Assembly: GCF_028554725.1 (NCBI RefSeq)
Contig: NC_071668.1
Coordinates: 23,724,501-23,788,500, forward strand
From: Zeugodacus cucurbitae
Lineage: Eukaryota; Arthropoda; Insecta; Diptera; Tephritidae
DNA: 64,000 bases
Direction: 5' to 3'
Shown here: positions 47,825 to 59,420 of the stretch, piece after piece
Numbering within the stretch: position 1 is the first letter of the stretch
How the letters are laid out: every line of letters starts with the position of its first letter
Notes under the pieces: model-generated
What the model was told of the DNA's origin: nothing
Database searches by the model: none
The model's input: only the letters and a program-made list of their open reading frames with translations
Translations under genes and position numbers: made by a program

Positions 47825-49725
47825 ATAGATGTTTAAAGAAAAACCGAAATGTCAAAAAAATAGAGGGCAGTAAGATACATATTTTCACGAGACTGCGGAG
47901 TAAGTTGAAACTGACAGTTGTCATTTGAAATTAACTAACGTTTCCGTTGTCAGCTATAAGAAAAGATTGACTACTCTTTAATAAAAGAACCTTATAGATT
48001 CCAACAACAATTAAGTATATAGATTTTTTCTTGATTATCCTTGGTGATCGTCGATATAAGATAAATGACGTAAATTTGAACACCGAACACTATGAGTCAA
48101 TTAATTAATTGCCTCAGCTTATTGAACTACTGGCTGATGCTATAAAACACTTTAATAGAGTTTATTGAAGTAAAAGCAAAGAAAACGCGATTTCTCGACT
48201 ATATTTAACATAAATTCAAAATTTTATAAATACAATATATTTATGAATATTTTAAATACATATGTATATGTATGACATATTTGTCTATATGAATTTATGC
48301 ATTTTTTCTTGCTACTTTGCTTCATAGACTTTGTATGCAGACATATAAATTTAATGCCATTACCATACCATTAAGCAATCCGATTGGTTATGTAAATTTT
48401 CAGCCGCCAAAAGCGAATCAGTAAATTAACATTAGTTAACATAAATGTGCAGAGATTTGTATACATGTATATAATCTTGGAAAACTACTTCACAATGAAC
48501 AACACACACACTTCAACAATGAACAAAAGAGAGTTCAGATATTTAAGATGCAATTCAGATGTGTGGTACTATTTGGTATAAAATAAAAGTCAATATACAT
48601 AATTTTTTCAAGATTTGGCACTAATTTAATGTTCATAATATATCAAAGTCTTTCCACAACCTTTACTCTACTGAAACAATAGCGTGGGAGCTCTTCTACT
48701 CAAGGAAATCTCTCTTCGATTGCCATTGTTTAACAATTACGTAACCACTCTCCAAAACCTCATATGAAATATATAAATCTAAAAACAAACTATATAATTA
48801 AATAGCAAACGCCATCGCTGTATTTACGCCATATATTGAAAGACACGTTGAACCTGTAATTAAATTTTCAAGCGAAATGTCAAGTAGTAGTAGAGACGTA
48901 AAATTCATTGTCTTCGCGTCTAAAGAGTTTCCGTTTTGTACCTCCGCCACATAACATTAACAGCAAATGCACTTCATACATAGCAACACCCCCACGATAG
49001 AGCGTCCATTAAGATCTCAAACGTCAACTTCAAACAGCCAGCCAATAGCCCAGAGCCAACTGAAGTAGTAGTGTAGCGTTAATAGAGAGCAAACACTTAT
49101 GCAATTGAAGGTGAGTTAAACAAGCGTTCAAACACATACGTATTGAGTATATTGTTTGTTTATGTGAGTTGGAGAAAAGTTCGAAACGTTTTGCAATCAA
49201 ACTGTCAAATAGCTGTCAAAGTGTACATACTCGTTGCCATACGTTGATCGGTATTTTTCATTCGACAAACCAGGAAGGAGTTTAAGTGGAGTACTATGTT
49301 GGGTAATTGGAGTTCAGACATACTTTTATATTAGCGAAACTTTTGTTATGGAATTTAATTTATTGGTCTAAAGTATATATTTGGAAAATTGTTTAAATTG
49401 GAAAGTTTAAATAGGTAAGTAGCATTTATTAATTAAATATTTTTGAAATGAACAAAATTTTAATTCATTTTCTAGAAAATATTTAATATCTGATCTGATC
49501 TAAATTAACTTGAGAACAACTATAAGTAAAACTAAACTATACTATAGTATACTATACAGCTGACAACGTTGACTGACAACTATAAGTGCTCAAAAATATG
49601 CAAATTCTCAGCTATTTGAATAGCCAGATTAAAATTATGAACATGTTTTTTTGTAACTCTTGAAACATCACTTTTCACTTTTTCTTTTCTTACTTGTCAC
49701 ATATTGTCAAATAATGAACTATGTT
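47825..49725. other. AT-rich non-coding DNA, GC-richer at 48880-49250
   Basis: No gene, transposon end or repeat match recognised. Confidence 0.45.
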
Positions 49726-49738
49726 AGGTTAGGTTATT

Positions 49739-50157
49739 GCATTTTCGCACAGGAGCTAATTGATCCATTAAACGGCCTTTGTTCGATTAAAGAGCTGATT
49801 TAGATCGATTTACCATGCAAAATAAAAATCTCATTTTTCTACATAATCTTTTAAACGAATTTTAATCGAGTTGAAAATAAAATGTAACTCTGCGAACCTA
49901 ATTACAATTACGTTATTTGAATGCGAGTTGTTCTCCACTGTAAATTTGGCTGTATTTTTTAATAAAATCCTATTCGACAGTAGATGTCACTGAGAAAATA
50001 GCAATCAGCTCTTGAAACCTACCAACTTCTTAAGAAAAGCAAACACAAACATGTATAACTGCTGATCGATTATCGAGTAGCCAGTAGTGCGAAGGGCAAA
50101 GAACGGTTTCTGAATTAAAATTTTAATTAATCAGTTAATTTGGCTGTGCAAAAAGGC
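49739..50157 (+). mobile_element. MITE with GCCTTTTCGCACAG ends, copy A (419 bp)
   Basis: Left end GCATTTTCGCACAG, right end CTGTGCAAAAAGGC, flanked by TATT on both sides (49735-49738 and 50158-50161). The left arm (AGCTAATTGATCCATTAAAC, then GATTTAGATCGATTT) aligns with the reverse complement of the right arm of copy B at 56689-56915, and the right arm (TGATCGATTATCGAGTAGCC, GCGAAGGGCAAA) aligns with the reverse complement of B's left arm. The two copies are therefore in opposite orientation. No transposase. Four-base duplications occur in several superfamilies, so none is assigned. Confidence 0.75.
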
Positions 50158-50161
50158 TATT

Positions 50162-50860
50162 AGATACATATAGTAGATGTCTGTTGACGCATCTTGCCTT
50201 AAGGATTGCCCATAGTGAAAGCACGGCGACTGAAATCACCGACTGGAATTCCGCAAAGAAGATGTGTATTTTCTTTTTATACTTCTTGGCAACTTCGTTT
50301 TGCTTGTTGATCGGTACCAACCTAATATTTAAGTTAGTTCCATTAAGGAAACATTTAAACAAATACTTTGTAAAGACCATAGCTGGGCATAATCTCTCAA
50401 TAATAGGGTTTTAATTATCCCTATTACTCCTGAATATTCCATTGATATGAATATTGGCGAATAAAATTCAGAATGTTATGGAAATATTTTCAACTAATTA
50501 TTTATGAGGGAGTCTCTTGAAAATATTAATGGAAATCGGAGAATGTTACTCTCTTTAAAAACATTACACTTTTAAAATTCTTGCCATAGACTGTGGGACT
50601 TTCAGATAACATTGGTGTCTACCACCACAATAAAGAACCAAAGAGAAGAGATGTTCAAGCTGTGATCTCTGCTGAATCGAGAAATTAGTTAAAGAAAGAG
50701 TTATTTGAAACTATAAAGAATTATATATGCTTTAGAGAAATCGATTGAAACCAAAAATTGTAGATCCGTTAGAGATTATCAAATTGAATTCTGCAGTGAA
50801 TACCAAAAATATTAAAATTTTTCAGAAACTGTAAGAACGACTATTGCGCAATATCTTCAA
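50162..50860. other. Non-coding DNA
   Basis: Overlapping chance frames on both strands at 50135-50414. No feature recognised. Confidence 0.45.
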
Positions 50861-51880
50861 CAGCTAAGAAGGTACAGATATTCTTACAAATACACTTACA
50901 ACGCGACAACTATATTCTCCAAAAGCAATAAAAGCATTCTTGTTTATTTCAGCGGCAGCATGAGCTTCAATTGTTATGCCTGCCGCTGTGTTTGCACAGT
51001 TGTTGCAACCGTTGACTTGCTGCCAAAGACGACTGCACAAACACACACACACACACACACTTATACAAAGAAATAGTAAGCAACAACAACGAAAACAACA
51101 AAATTGTAATGGACATTTGAAGTTATTTGGACTTTTAGTTTATTACACAAGCCAAGCGCGCCGGCCAAAGCGAGCATAAATGTCCGCCCACCACAAGGCG
51201 GTTGTGTGGGTTAACGTCTGTCGGCATTACGGTTGTACGGTTCTACGGTTACGTTTATGCGCGGTGTGTGCGTTGTATGCACGCGTTCAACACATGCGCT
51301 CGCTGCTATTTGAGTTTCTCATTTCAGTATACGTCCGCTTTATTTTGTTGTAGTTGTTGTTGTTCTAAGCAAATAATGTACGAGCCGAGTCGTCATGGGA
51401 ATTTCTCAGACACAATTCTAATGGGTTTCAAGTATACGCCCTGTTGTCTATATTATATGGCATTCGATTTGGGCAACCGTCCTGCCTGAAAGCATACACA
51501 CACAATCACAAAGAGAGAGAGACTACAGCAATAAGTACGCATTTAAATGCAATTTGCACTTAATCGTGCTCACTTGGCTTTGCCCTTTCTGGCAGCATAA
51601 ATAACGGCGCGCTTACCGGAAATCTTTGACGCAATTTAGCGTCCAGTGTCAGAGCTTAATTGCTCTTCGACGCTCGCTCGCTGCAGTCTGCCGTTATTTG
51701 CCTTTACCGCGTACCATTCTTCGTTCTTATCGTTCTTATGCTTCGTGTAGAGTGTGCGCGCTTTTAAATGTCAATAATAAATGGCCGCGCGCTGTGCTCG
51801 CCACAAGCGCAGCTGCGCGCTCGTAAATGACAGTCAGTTAAGGTGACAGCTTAACGGTGCATGTCAGTGGGTTTGCATTG
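50860..51880. other. GC-richer island
   Basis: Contains (CA)n at 51038-51060, CAACAACAACGAAAACAACA near 51080 and GTTGTAGTTGTTGTTG near 51346. No domain in the short frames. Confidence 0.45.
51038..51060. repeat. (CA)n microsatellite
   Basis: Perfect dinucleotide run. Confidence 0.9.
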
Positions 51881-53030
51881 TTGTGCTTGGCTTGACTACG
51901 AATATCAAGTGCACAATTTTTGATTTTCACGTCAGTTATGTCAATATTTATAACGTCTCTGTTCAACTCCCATGCGACAAGTTAATTTACAACGAGGATT
52001 TTTTAAGCTGTTATATGTTTTTACTTGAGTACCAGAGAGTTTTTTATAAAGGGGAATGCTTAAAAGAATCGAGGTGGTAGACAATCTATTATTATTGTTT
52101 TAATAAATTGAAAATATAAGTAACATATTTTATTTAAAATTATTATTATTATTTAATATTACTTGTTCTTATAAGACGTTATTACTTCTGCTGAATATTA
52201 CAATTAAACAGTCGAAGTTGCAGCTTAGCAATAAGACCATTCAAATGAGTGAGCTTAATTGACTTAATTAAGACAATTCTGTATAAATATATTTAAATAT
52301 TTAACCATAGTTTCTAGATGTGGTATGGGGCCTCAATTAAGAGAGTTGTTGAAGTTTTATTGTTATCTGTACCGTTTTTAGTAGTAATTCTTAACCAAGT
52401 CATATTGAATCTTAAAGAAACTAAAAATATGTGTATGTATTTTAAAAATGGTCGCTGTTTCTACAAACTTATGAAACACGTATACAATTTTTAAAATTGA
52501 ACTTCCGATTTCGAATAAATGATTTGAAGTCGTAAATTTGTACCTATGGTTTGTATTAAGAAATCTCATTTTCTACATGTATATTTGGGTAGATCTGAGA
52601 TGGAAATGTGAATATACACCCTCTGCCTTCTGATTGTCAGCCTCACTTTCGCCTGGTTCCACTATTTTATTTTGTTAACAAACGAGGATCTGGTGACCGA
52701 GTAAAGGCTGCATAACCTTCATAGAGTAAGCCCCAGTCGATACCTTGACACCAGAATCGGATAGATAGGCTGATAATTTGTCAATCTTATACACATCTTT
52801 TCAACGAAACCATAAAAGTACACCGTTGGTCTCCCGCGGAGCCATAGATATAACTCTATTTTTGCATTCTATGTTTTTTCAAGATGATAACACTATGGAA
52901 CTGTATAAAAATGTATTTTTATTTAAAAATTCCGAAAACTCAGCCGTTGGCACCTCATCTCCCGTGACGTGTCCAAAAAAACAGTCTTAACGTGGACATC
53001 ATAACTCATGATTGGTTCATCTAAAATCAA
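51881..53030. other. Mixed non-coding DNA
   Basis: AT-rich to 52590. The block 52590-52760 is GC-richer and may be old retrotransposon sequence, but no motif was recognised on either strand. Confidence 0.35.
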
Positions 53031-53034
53031 TAAA

Positions 53035-53452
53035 CCAAAAATATTTCGATAGTACATGGAAATAAGAAAATATTGAAATTTAAATTTTTGACAGAATTTA
53101 AACCAAAAAATTGACTTTTTTGGTCAGATTTTCGCCATGTATTGGCTCGAAAAAATACGTCGTTCCTTATCTAGATAATGTAATTCCAAATATGTGACAA
53201 ATCGCTTCATCCATTTTTGAGATATCGTGTCCACAGACTTGAAAAATTTAGTTTTGAGATAAACGCGTTTTACATTCATACTGGCGTGGCCTGATGGGCC
53301 AAACTTCCAAAGGGTATATCTCTTAGAATATTACTCAGATTGATTTGATATTTTTAGATAATATTTTAAATATATTGCACTATTTAATAAGACAAAAATT
53401 TTTATTTTTCAAATTTAAAAATTTTGAAACCTACCTAACCCCTTAATAAAAC
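53035..53452 (-). mobile_element. TTAAGGGGTTA-ended repeat, copy 3
   Basis: Read on the minus strand it begins TTAAGGGGTTAGGTAGG (53452 downward) and continues with the same order of blocks as 36563-37190: an A/T-rich AAAATTTTT stretch, an AGATATACCCTTTGGAAG block matching AGATACAACCTTTGGAAG, and GTAAAACGCGTTTATCTC matching GTAAACGCGTTTTTCTC. The far end is not defined. Confidence 0.6.
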
Positions 53453-53600
53453 ATAGTCTACTTGTTACTCCATTTTGTGGAGGGCTTTGAAGCTTTAATT
53501 TATACGATTTTTTAGTGAAGCTTTTTTATTTTTGTACAAATTTTAGAAGAAGAAAATAAGAACAATAAATGTATTGTTAAAACTTCTCACTAGACCGAAG
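53453..53600. other. AT-rich spacer
   Basis: Nothing recognised. Confidence 0.4.
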
Positions 53601-55160
53601 CGCTGTAGTCATGAAAGGCACCATATAATTTGACACAACACATTTGGTAATGGCGACGGCTCAAAATGGTTATGAACAAATATTTTATGTCAACAGCAGA
53701 TAGAGTTGCAAGCAGTTGAAAGTTTTAATACATAAACACATACATATACATATATATGTACATATTCATGTAACTACCTCACATATTACATGCACTTTGA
53801 ATAAATCAAAAGACTGCAGCAACGAACTTCATGTACTCATGTACGCTGTCATAATTTAGAGCAAGCGACTTTTAAAAATTCTTACACACACAAACTTTCA
53901 TGCAAACTTCCACCCAACTTTTTGGCAAAACCACATGCCAACGCATACAACAATGCAACGCGCAAAAGATTAATGAAATCGCAGTAATTAAAGTGCTAAA
54001 TATGAACATAATGGATTTACAAGACATGCAGTGAGGCGAGGCAGTCGCAGAAGCGAAAATATGAAAAAATGGCTGAAATTAAAATTGCACACAATTTGCC
54101 GAAGCAATGCGGCGGCGGCTGGTGCGAGATTTTTTCTGGTTTCTAATAGATTTGTATTTGGATTTTGATTGATTTGTCATATTTGGTTGTGGGTATCAAA
54201 TTAATTGCACACGACTGCGGCGTAAAAAACACAAACGGCGCTGCATTTGGCAAGTTGTCTGGAGCGAATTGAGGCACGTCGTAATTTGAGTTGGACGCTT
54301 GGGCAAGCGAGCAACGCTCCTTCATGAGCTGCACTCACATATACGCTGTAAGTAGATATGTCTGTATGATTGTGCGTGTGTCTTGTCAGTGCGTTTGGCT
54401 CTTCAAGCTGTACGCATTTGATGTTATGACAGACAGATCTGGCGCATTGTGACAGCTACAGCGCTGTTGTTGTTGTTGTTATTGCTGTCGGCCAGACACA
54501 AACGTAACCGAATCGTTGCGGTGGTTTCTAATTTGTCAGCCGGCGCTCAAAACGCTGTTCGTACATCAATACATATGTCAACCGAGTCGGTGAACGGCGC
54601 TGTGTGAGCGGGTGGCTCGCCGCAATTTATTTATTTAATAAACAGCATATAATTGTTATTGTTATTGTGATTATTATTATTATTTTGTTATGTGAAGCGC
54701 GTACGTTTTGTTTTACATGCGTGCGGTTTTGTGAACCACACGCATATATACATATACATTCACATATTTATCTCACATTCTACTATGTTGCTGTCACAAT
54801 TTGTGTCACTTTTTGTGATTTTCTTGTTGATTTTGTTGCTGTTTTTTCATTGTTTGGTCAACTAACTGTCTGCTTTGCTTGTCAAACTACTCCTTGGCTA
54901 CTTAGCTACATATGTAGCTCTTTGGCCGGCTACAACGGCATGCATGAGCGCCTTGTGTTGTGGCCGGTTTGTTGTACGCACTCGGCTCTTTGTTGTGACA
55001 TGGTAATTTGATGCTCAATTCGCCTATCCATTTTCCGTCACATTACATGCATAGACAGGGGAAAATGAGATTATGTGCACATCACATATAAATGGCTATG
55101 TAGAAGCTCTTCATAAGTATATCTGTATGTCTATGCATTTGTATGCATTTTGTCGCGCTT
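53600..55160. other. GC-richer non-coding island
   Basis: Contains ACATATACATATATATGTA words near 53745 and GTTGTTGTTGTTATTG near 54466. The 135-codon plus frame at 54604 is an Ile/Val-rich run from a TTATTG repeat followed by a Cys-rich stretch and is not supported as a gene. Confidence 0.45.
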
Positions 55161-55794
55161 TCATTTCTTCATCAAAGTCATTCATAAGTTTTCCATAAAA
55201 TTAAATGTAATACGATGAGCAGCAGTACACAAGCTCATATAAATATATTTATTATAAAGCAGATGTCTACAATGTGAAGCGACATGTTTGAAAAAATATA
55301 TTTTTTTAGTATGAAATTGGGTTTAGTAGAAAGCTAAGCCACTATTAGACCTAATAAGCCAGAGTTAATGTCAGCGTTTTTGTGTCAAATGCTTAATACA
55401 ATTCTTCAACTCAAATTATTGTGCAATAAAATAAACTATAACACTCAATAAATTGTTTGAACTATGCTAATGATTGAGAGTTTAAAGTGTACAAAGTTTA
55501 AAGACCTCAAAATTAACATAATTTGTTATTGGCTGCTTTGCACCTTTCTCGACTCTATCTAACCCGTTGGTTTTTTTCTTACAACTCAGAGATTCATTAT
55601 AGAAAATATAACAATTTGTAGATCTCTGTGAACTGACTTAAACTTGAATGAAAAGTTTGGAGTCTACAGCAGGTTAAAAGATTTTGTGCTCATTTCAATA
55701 CGTTCAAGATTAGAAGTCAGCAGGTCTTTGCGAAATAAAATGGAGCATATATAGTTCAATACAATCAAAAAGTTATAAAATTCAATTGAATTTT
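55161..55794. other. AT-rich non-coding DNA
   Basis: Nothing recognised. Confidence 0.4.
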
Positions 55795-55795
55795 T

Positions 55796-56600
55796 ATACT
55801 CTCGCAACAAAAGTTGCTAAGAGAGTATTATAGTTTTGATCACATTGTCTGTCCGTCCGTCCGTCCGTGCAACGGATGACTTTAGTAAAAATTTAGATAT
55901 CTTAATGAAAATTGGAGCACATGTTCCTTGGGACCGTGAGAGGGTTCCTTTCGCACGGAAGGGGCATATTTAGATGTAATTTTTTTTGGGTAGTGGGCGT
56001 GGCCCCGCCCCCCAATCGATTATTTGTATATAACTCGCAAACCAATGAAGCTATATAAACCAAACTTTCTGCAGTCGGATCTGTTACGTACCCCACCACA
56101 CACCATGAAAATAGTTGAAATCGGATAATAACCACGCCGACCTCCCATATAAAGGTTAGGTTGAAAATTACTAAAAGTGGGTTATCTCACTAACGAAAAA
56201 CGTCAGAAACACTGAATTTTACAGAAGAAATTGCAGAAGGAAGTTGCACACAGATTTTTTTACAAAATGGAAAATGAGCGTGGCATCGCCCACTTATGGG
56301 TCAAAAACCATATCTCAGAAACTACTCGACCGATTCGAGTAGTTTTCGGTATATAATATTTTCTTGACAAGTGTGGAAAATGGATGAAATCGGTTCACAA
56401 CCACGACAACTTCACATGTAACTCAATTTTGAACTCCATCTTATGCCTTCACTTTATAATATATACATAAGGAACCAATGAAGATAGCGAAATAAAACTT
56501 TACACAAATAGTGTATATCATCTCTGGCTTCACTTGTGAAAAAATTGTCGAAATCGGACTATAACTTTTCAAAGCCCCGAAAGAATTCAATGCCCCATGG
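55796..56600. repeat. Fly-type intergenic composite repeat
   Basis: Starts with ACTCTCGCAACAAAAGTTGC followed by TAAGAGAGTATTATAG, in which GCAACaaaaGTTGC forms a hairpin. Then come (GTCC)n at 55848-55867, GATATCTTAATGAAAATTGG, AAGGGGCATATTTAGA, GTGGGCGTGGCCCCGCCCC at 55995-56013 and repeated GAAATCGG phrases (56118, 56378, 56552). This order is a dispersed repeat common in fly intergenic DNA, from memory. I could not place it in a named transposon class and no protein frame survives. Confidence 0.6.
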
Positions 56601-56688
56601 TAATTTTTCACGAAAATTTTGGTAAATCCCTAAGGTATCTTAATTTAATTCAGTTTTAATTTAAGTTTTAATTGAGAAGCCAGGTTTT

Positions 56689-56915
56689 GCCTTTCGCACA
56701 GCCAAATTAATTGATCAATTAAGATTTTAATTGAGAAACCAATTTTTGCCCTTCGCACTGCCGGCTACTCAATAATCGATCAGCTGTTATACATTTTTGA
56801 CAACCACAGCCATTATATTCAGAAGCGATGGTAAATTATGGAAAATCGATCTAAATCAGAGCTTTAATCGAAGTAGGGCACTTTAATTGATCAATTAGCT
56901 TCTGTGCGAAAAGGC
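56689..56915 (-). mobile_element. MITE with GCCTTTTCGCACAG ends, copy B (227 bp)
   Basis: Left end GCCTTTCGCACAG and right end CTGTGCGAAAAGGC, flanked by TTTT on both sides (56685-56688 and 56916-56919). Opposite in orientation to copy A and shorter by a central deletion. A second TTTTGCCCTTCGCAC-type word lies inside the left arm near 56744, preceded by TTTTAATTGAGAA; the same TTTTAATTGAGAA word also lies just outside the left end at 56667, suggesting a partial duplication of the end. Confidence 0.75.
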
Positions 56916-56919
56916 TTTT

Positions 56920-57360
56920 ATTAATATATTACCTTAAAAAGTATAAATAACTCAGTATTCTAGTATTCTTATTTTCTGCTAAAAAGTGTGGCATACGTCT
57001 ATACAAGCCTTTCGTAGTTGTAAATACTAAATTATTTTTTACAAGGCAATTTCTTTTCTCAGTAGACTTGAAGTCACAAGATGTCGAAGATGTTCATTAA
57101 ATTACAAGTTGTGGTTACATAAAAATGTCATCGCCAACTTAATGTATGTATATTGAACAATTATAAGAAAAAATACAAAAAAAAAAACAGAATACCCAGT
57201 AGGAAAAAGAAAATAATTTTATTTAATAAAATAATAAAATAGTTCAAAATTGGCAAAGTAATTAAGGAAAATTGAAAAGTAAGTTGTTGAAAGCTATTTT
57301 TACTAGCTTATAATTCAAATTTTTGTGGATAACCAAAATTTCCTACCGTGTATTAATATG
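56920..57360. other. AT-rich non-coding DNA
   Basis: Includes an A-run near 57170-57190. Nothing else recognised. Confidence 0.4.
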
Positions 57361-58432
57361 AAGCGACATCAACCACATAGCTTTGGCATGATTAATAAAC
57401 ACTAGCGGAGACTCTGGCGAACGCTTTGAACGTAGCTCTACATTGCATGTACATATGTATGTAGTGTTACTGTGTGTGTTTGTGTGTGTGTGTGCTGGTA
57501 TCCTTGCATGCATTTCTCGTTAAACTGATAAACTGCGGTTATCTTAAGCTGTAGTTAAACTGATATCTAACTGCTGGATATATTTTTATGGCGCAACACG
57601 CTTTCTACTAAGCAAACGAGTCGATGAGTCGATTGCGGCAAACGAAGCGAATGCTAGTAGTAGAAAACTAAATACAACAACAACAACAACTACTGCCTTG
57701 TACTGAGCCACGAATGAGACTAAGTAAGAGTTGAGAAGCAAGCGGCCGCTGGCTGACTGTTGAGCACACACAAAATGCGATACACAAACCGAACATGACA
57801 TTATTATGGCTAATACAGCAAATGCACAAAGCGCACAATTGACAAATAAAATGCAAAATGACAGGCGGATGGCTTTGGCGGTTTCAACCAAACACCAAAC
57901 TCCGTGCCGCCAACAAGCCAGTGTAGATGATAAAAAATGCAAATAAATACAAACAACATGGAAATGGCATGAATGAAGGAGACGACACAAACGTGGCACG
58001 AACAGGAGCTCAGCGCAAATAAAATTTACACACAAATGCAGCAATTAGGATTTAGCTGATGCCTCATGCATATGCATGTGTGTGTGTGTGTGTCTCTCTC
58101 GTGTAGTGCTAATCGCCGAAGCGTAACATCAACTAGCAACCATTGTGCCATGCAGAGTAGAGTTGTTGTTGTTGGTACTGCCGACGGTTGTGGAGGCGTT
58201 TGCCACGGCTGGCAGGTGGGTGCTCGGCTCGCCGGCGCTATGTTAGTCATGAATGAAGCGCGGTTGAGTGTAGAATATATCACAGCATGTGACAGTACAA
58301 AGCGGGAATGCATTTCACATGACACACCAATGACATTTAACATGAAAATTGCATAGTTTTTGCGGTTACTGTCTGTCGCTCTGCCTCTCTCCAATTACTT
58401 GCTAGCATACCTACTTACATACTTTAGTACTG
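57360..58432. other. GC-richer non-coding island
   Basis: Contains (GT)n at 57471-57494, (CAA)n near 57676 and (GT)n at 58078-58093. The 152-codon minus frame at 57586-58044 is Cys/Val-rich with a poly-Val run from the CAA repeat and is rejected as a gene. On the minus strand this island lies just downstream of the ratchet candidate at 58510. Confidence 0.45.
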
Positions 58433-58438
58433 ACTTAC
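58433..58438 (-). other. Candidate downstream 5' splice site
   Basis: On the minus strand TAC|GTAAGT occurs 72 nt downstream of the ratchet candidate at 58510/58511. It could define a 72-nt recursive-splicing exon (58510-58439), recognised by exon definition and then removed. Two further GTA(T/A)G(T/G)-type donors lie a little farther downstream (58407-58420 region). Confidence 0.4.
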
Positions 58439-58504
58439 GTAGAAGAGTCGCTTTGAATTCTCGGAAATTGCTTGTGTCTTGTAAGCAATCATCTGCAATG
58501 TATT

Positions 58505-58527
58505 ACATACCTGGAAAGATAAGAGAG
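58505..58527 (-). promoter_or_regulatory. Candidate recursive splice site (ratchet point)
   Basis: On the minus strand the pyrimidine tract CTCTCTTATCTTTC (58527-58514) is followed by CAG (58513-58511) and directly by GTATGT (58510-58505). Acceptor and donor are both good insect consensus and no exon lies between. Together with the site at 28325-28350 this suggests one long minus-strand intron. A donor 72 nt downstream (58433-58438) is consistent with the exon-definition step of recursive splicing. The motif is seen; the function is inferred. Confidence 0.55.
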
Positions 58528-59106
58528 TAGTAATATTTAATTACATTTTCGGAATTGTACAATATAATTGTTTAAATATGTGAATTTCATTTAGATCTCG
58601 ATTGCGAATTGTAAAGGTGCTTAAGGAAATTAAATTGTATGTAGAGCTTATGTTAAGTAATTTGCTGTCTTCATGGCTAGATAAAGTGGTTGGCATTTAT
58701 TTTTAGTAAATGATCTTCAATTGGTATTGTCTTACAATTTTTTAGCCCTTCGTTAAGACAGATATTTGATCATTAAATGCTAAATGTTTTGTTAACCACA
58801 TTGTCATGCTAAATTCCTAACTAGAGTTCCATAGATCTTTTCATCGTAGTAATTGAAGCCTATCTTCGTTATTTTCAAAACAGAATATTCCTTACATCTT
58901 AACATAAATGCTCTTAGCTTCCATCTAAATCACATTACACTCAAATCTTCATAGGTAGAGCTCAAATCAAGCGTCGTCGATATATGATTATGTTTTCATA
59001 AATGTGAATGTAAGACCAACAGCTCAAATCACTTATGTTTGGAAGCATTTTGATAAGCGCATAGTTTAATTTTCAACGTGGAACAGAAAGAAATGTTACA
59101 AACAAT
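58528..59106. other. AT-rich non-coding DNA
   Basis: On the minus strand this is the sequence upstream of the ratchet candidate's pyrimidine tract. No other feature. Confidence 0.4.
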
Positions 59107-59326
59107 CAAATCAAATAGGTTAGGTTAGGTGAGGTTACTCTGGTAGGCTAAAAAGCCACACATAGACCAGTTTTGGTCCTTTGCGATACCAGATGGAGTG
59201 CCGTCACTTAGCTAATGAGGAGTAATCATCCTTTAGGATGCCTGCGCTTGTAGCGAATTTCAAAAGGCTTTGTGGCTTCACCAACGAAATCTCTTCCAGA
59301 TTAATGTAATGTAAGCAAATCAAATA
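59107..59326 (-). mobile_element. 5'-truncated LINE 3' end with 11-bp target duplication
   Basis: The reverse complement of 59118-59315 aligns with 42306-42490: CTGGAAGAGATTTCGTTGGT / CTAGAAGAGATATCGTTAGT, AGCGCAGGCATYCTAAAGGA, GGACCAAAA..GGTCTA and the closing AACCTAACCTAAC. It is the last 0.2 kb of the same non-LTR family. It is bounded by perfect copies of CAAATCAAATA at 59107-59117 and 59316-59326, the target-site duplication of target-primed reverse transcription. The tail is a TAACC-type short repeat rather than poly(A). The clean duplication argues for a fairly recent insertion. Confidence 0.88.
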
Positions 59327-59406
59327 AAATATGTACAAAAATCTACAATGACAATAAGAAAGGCTCCTGGGACTTGGCAAACAATATGGTACATATTCTA
59401 GAACTT

Positions 59407-59420
59407 CTGTGCGAAAGGGC
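59407..59420 (-). mobile_element. Solo end of the GCACAG MITE family
   Basis: CTGTGCGAAAGGGC resembles the right end of copy B (CTGTGCGAAAAGGC) and is followed by TATA. The interior is not recognisable on the left. Short match, so tentative. Confidence 0.35.

Noticed and set aside
49411..49420. TAGGTAAGT on the plus strand as a ratchet site
   Set aside because: The upstream bases (TGGAAAGTTTAAA) contain no pyrimidine tract, so no acceptor is present.
57586..58044. 152-codon minus-strand frame
   Set aside because: Cys/Leu/Val-rich with a Val run from a CAA repeat; a second minus phase is open in the same place and no splice context or homology is evident.
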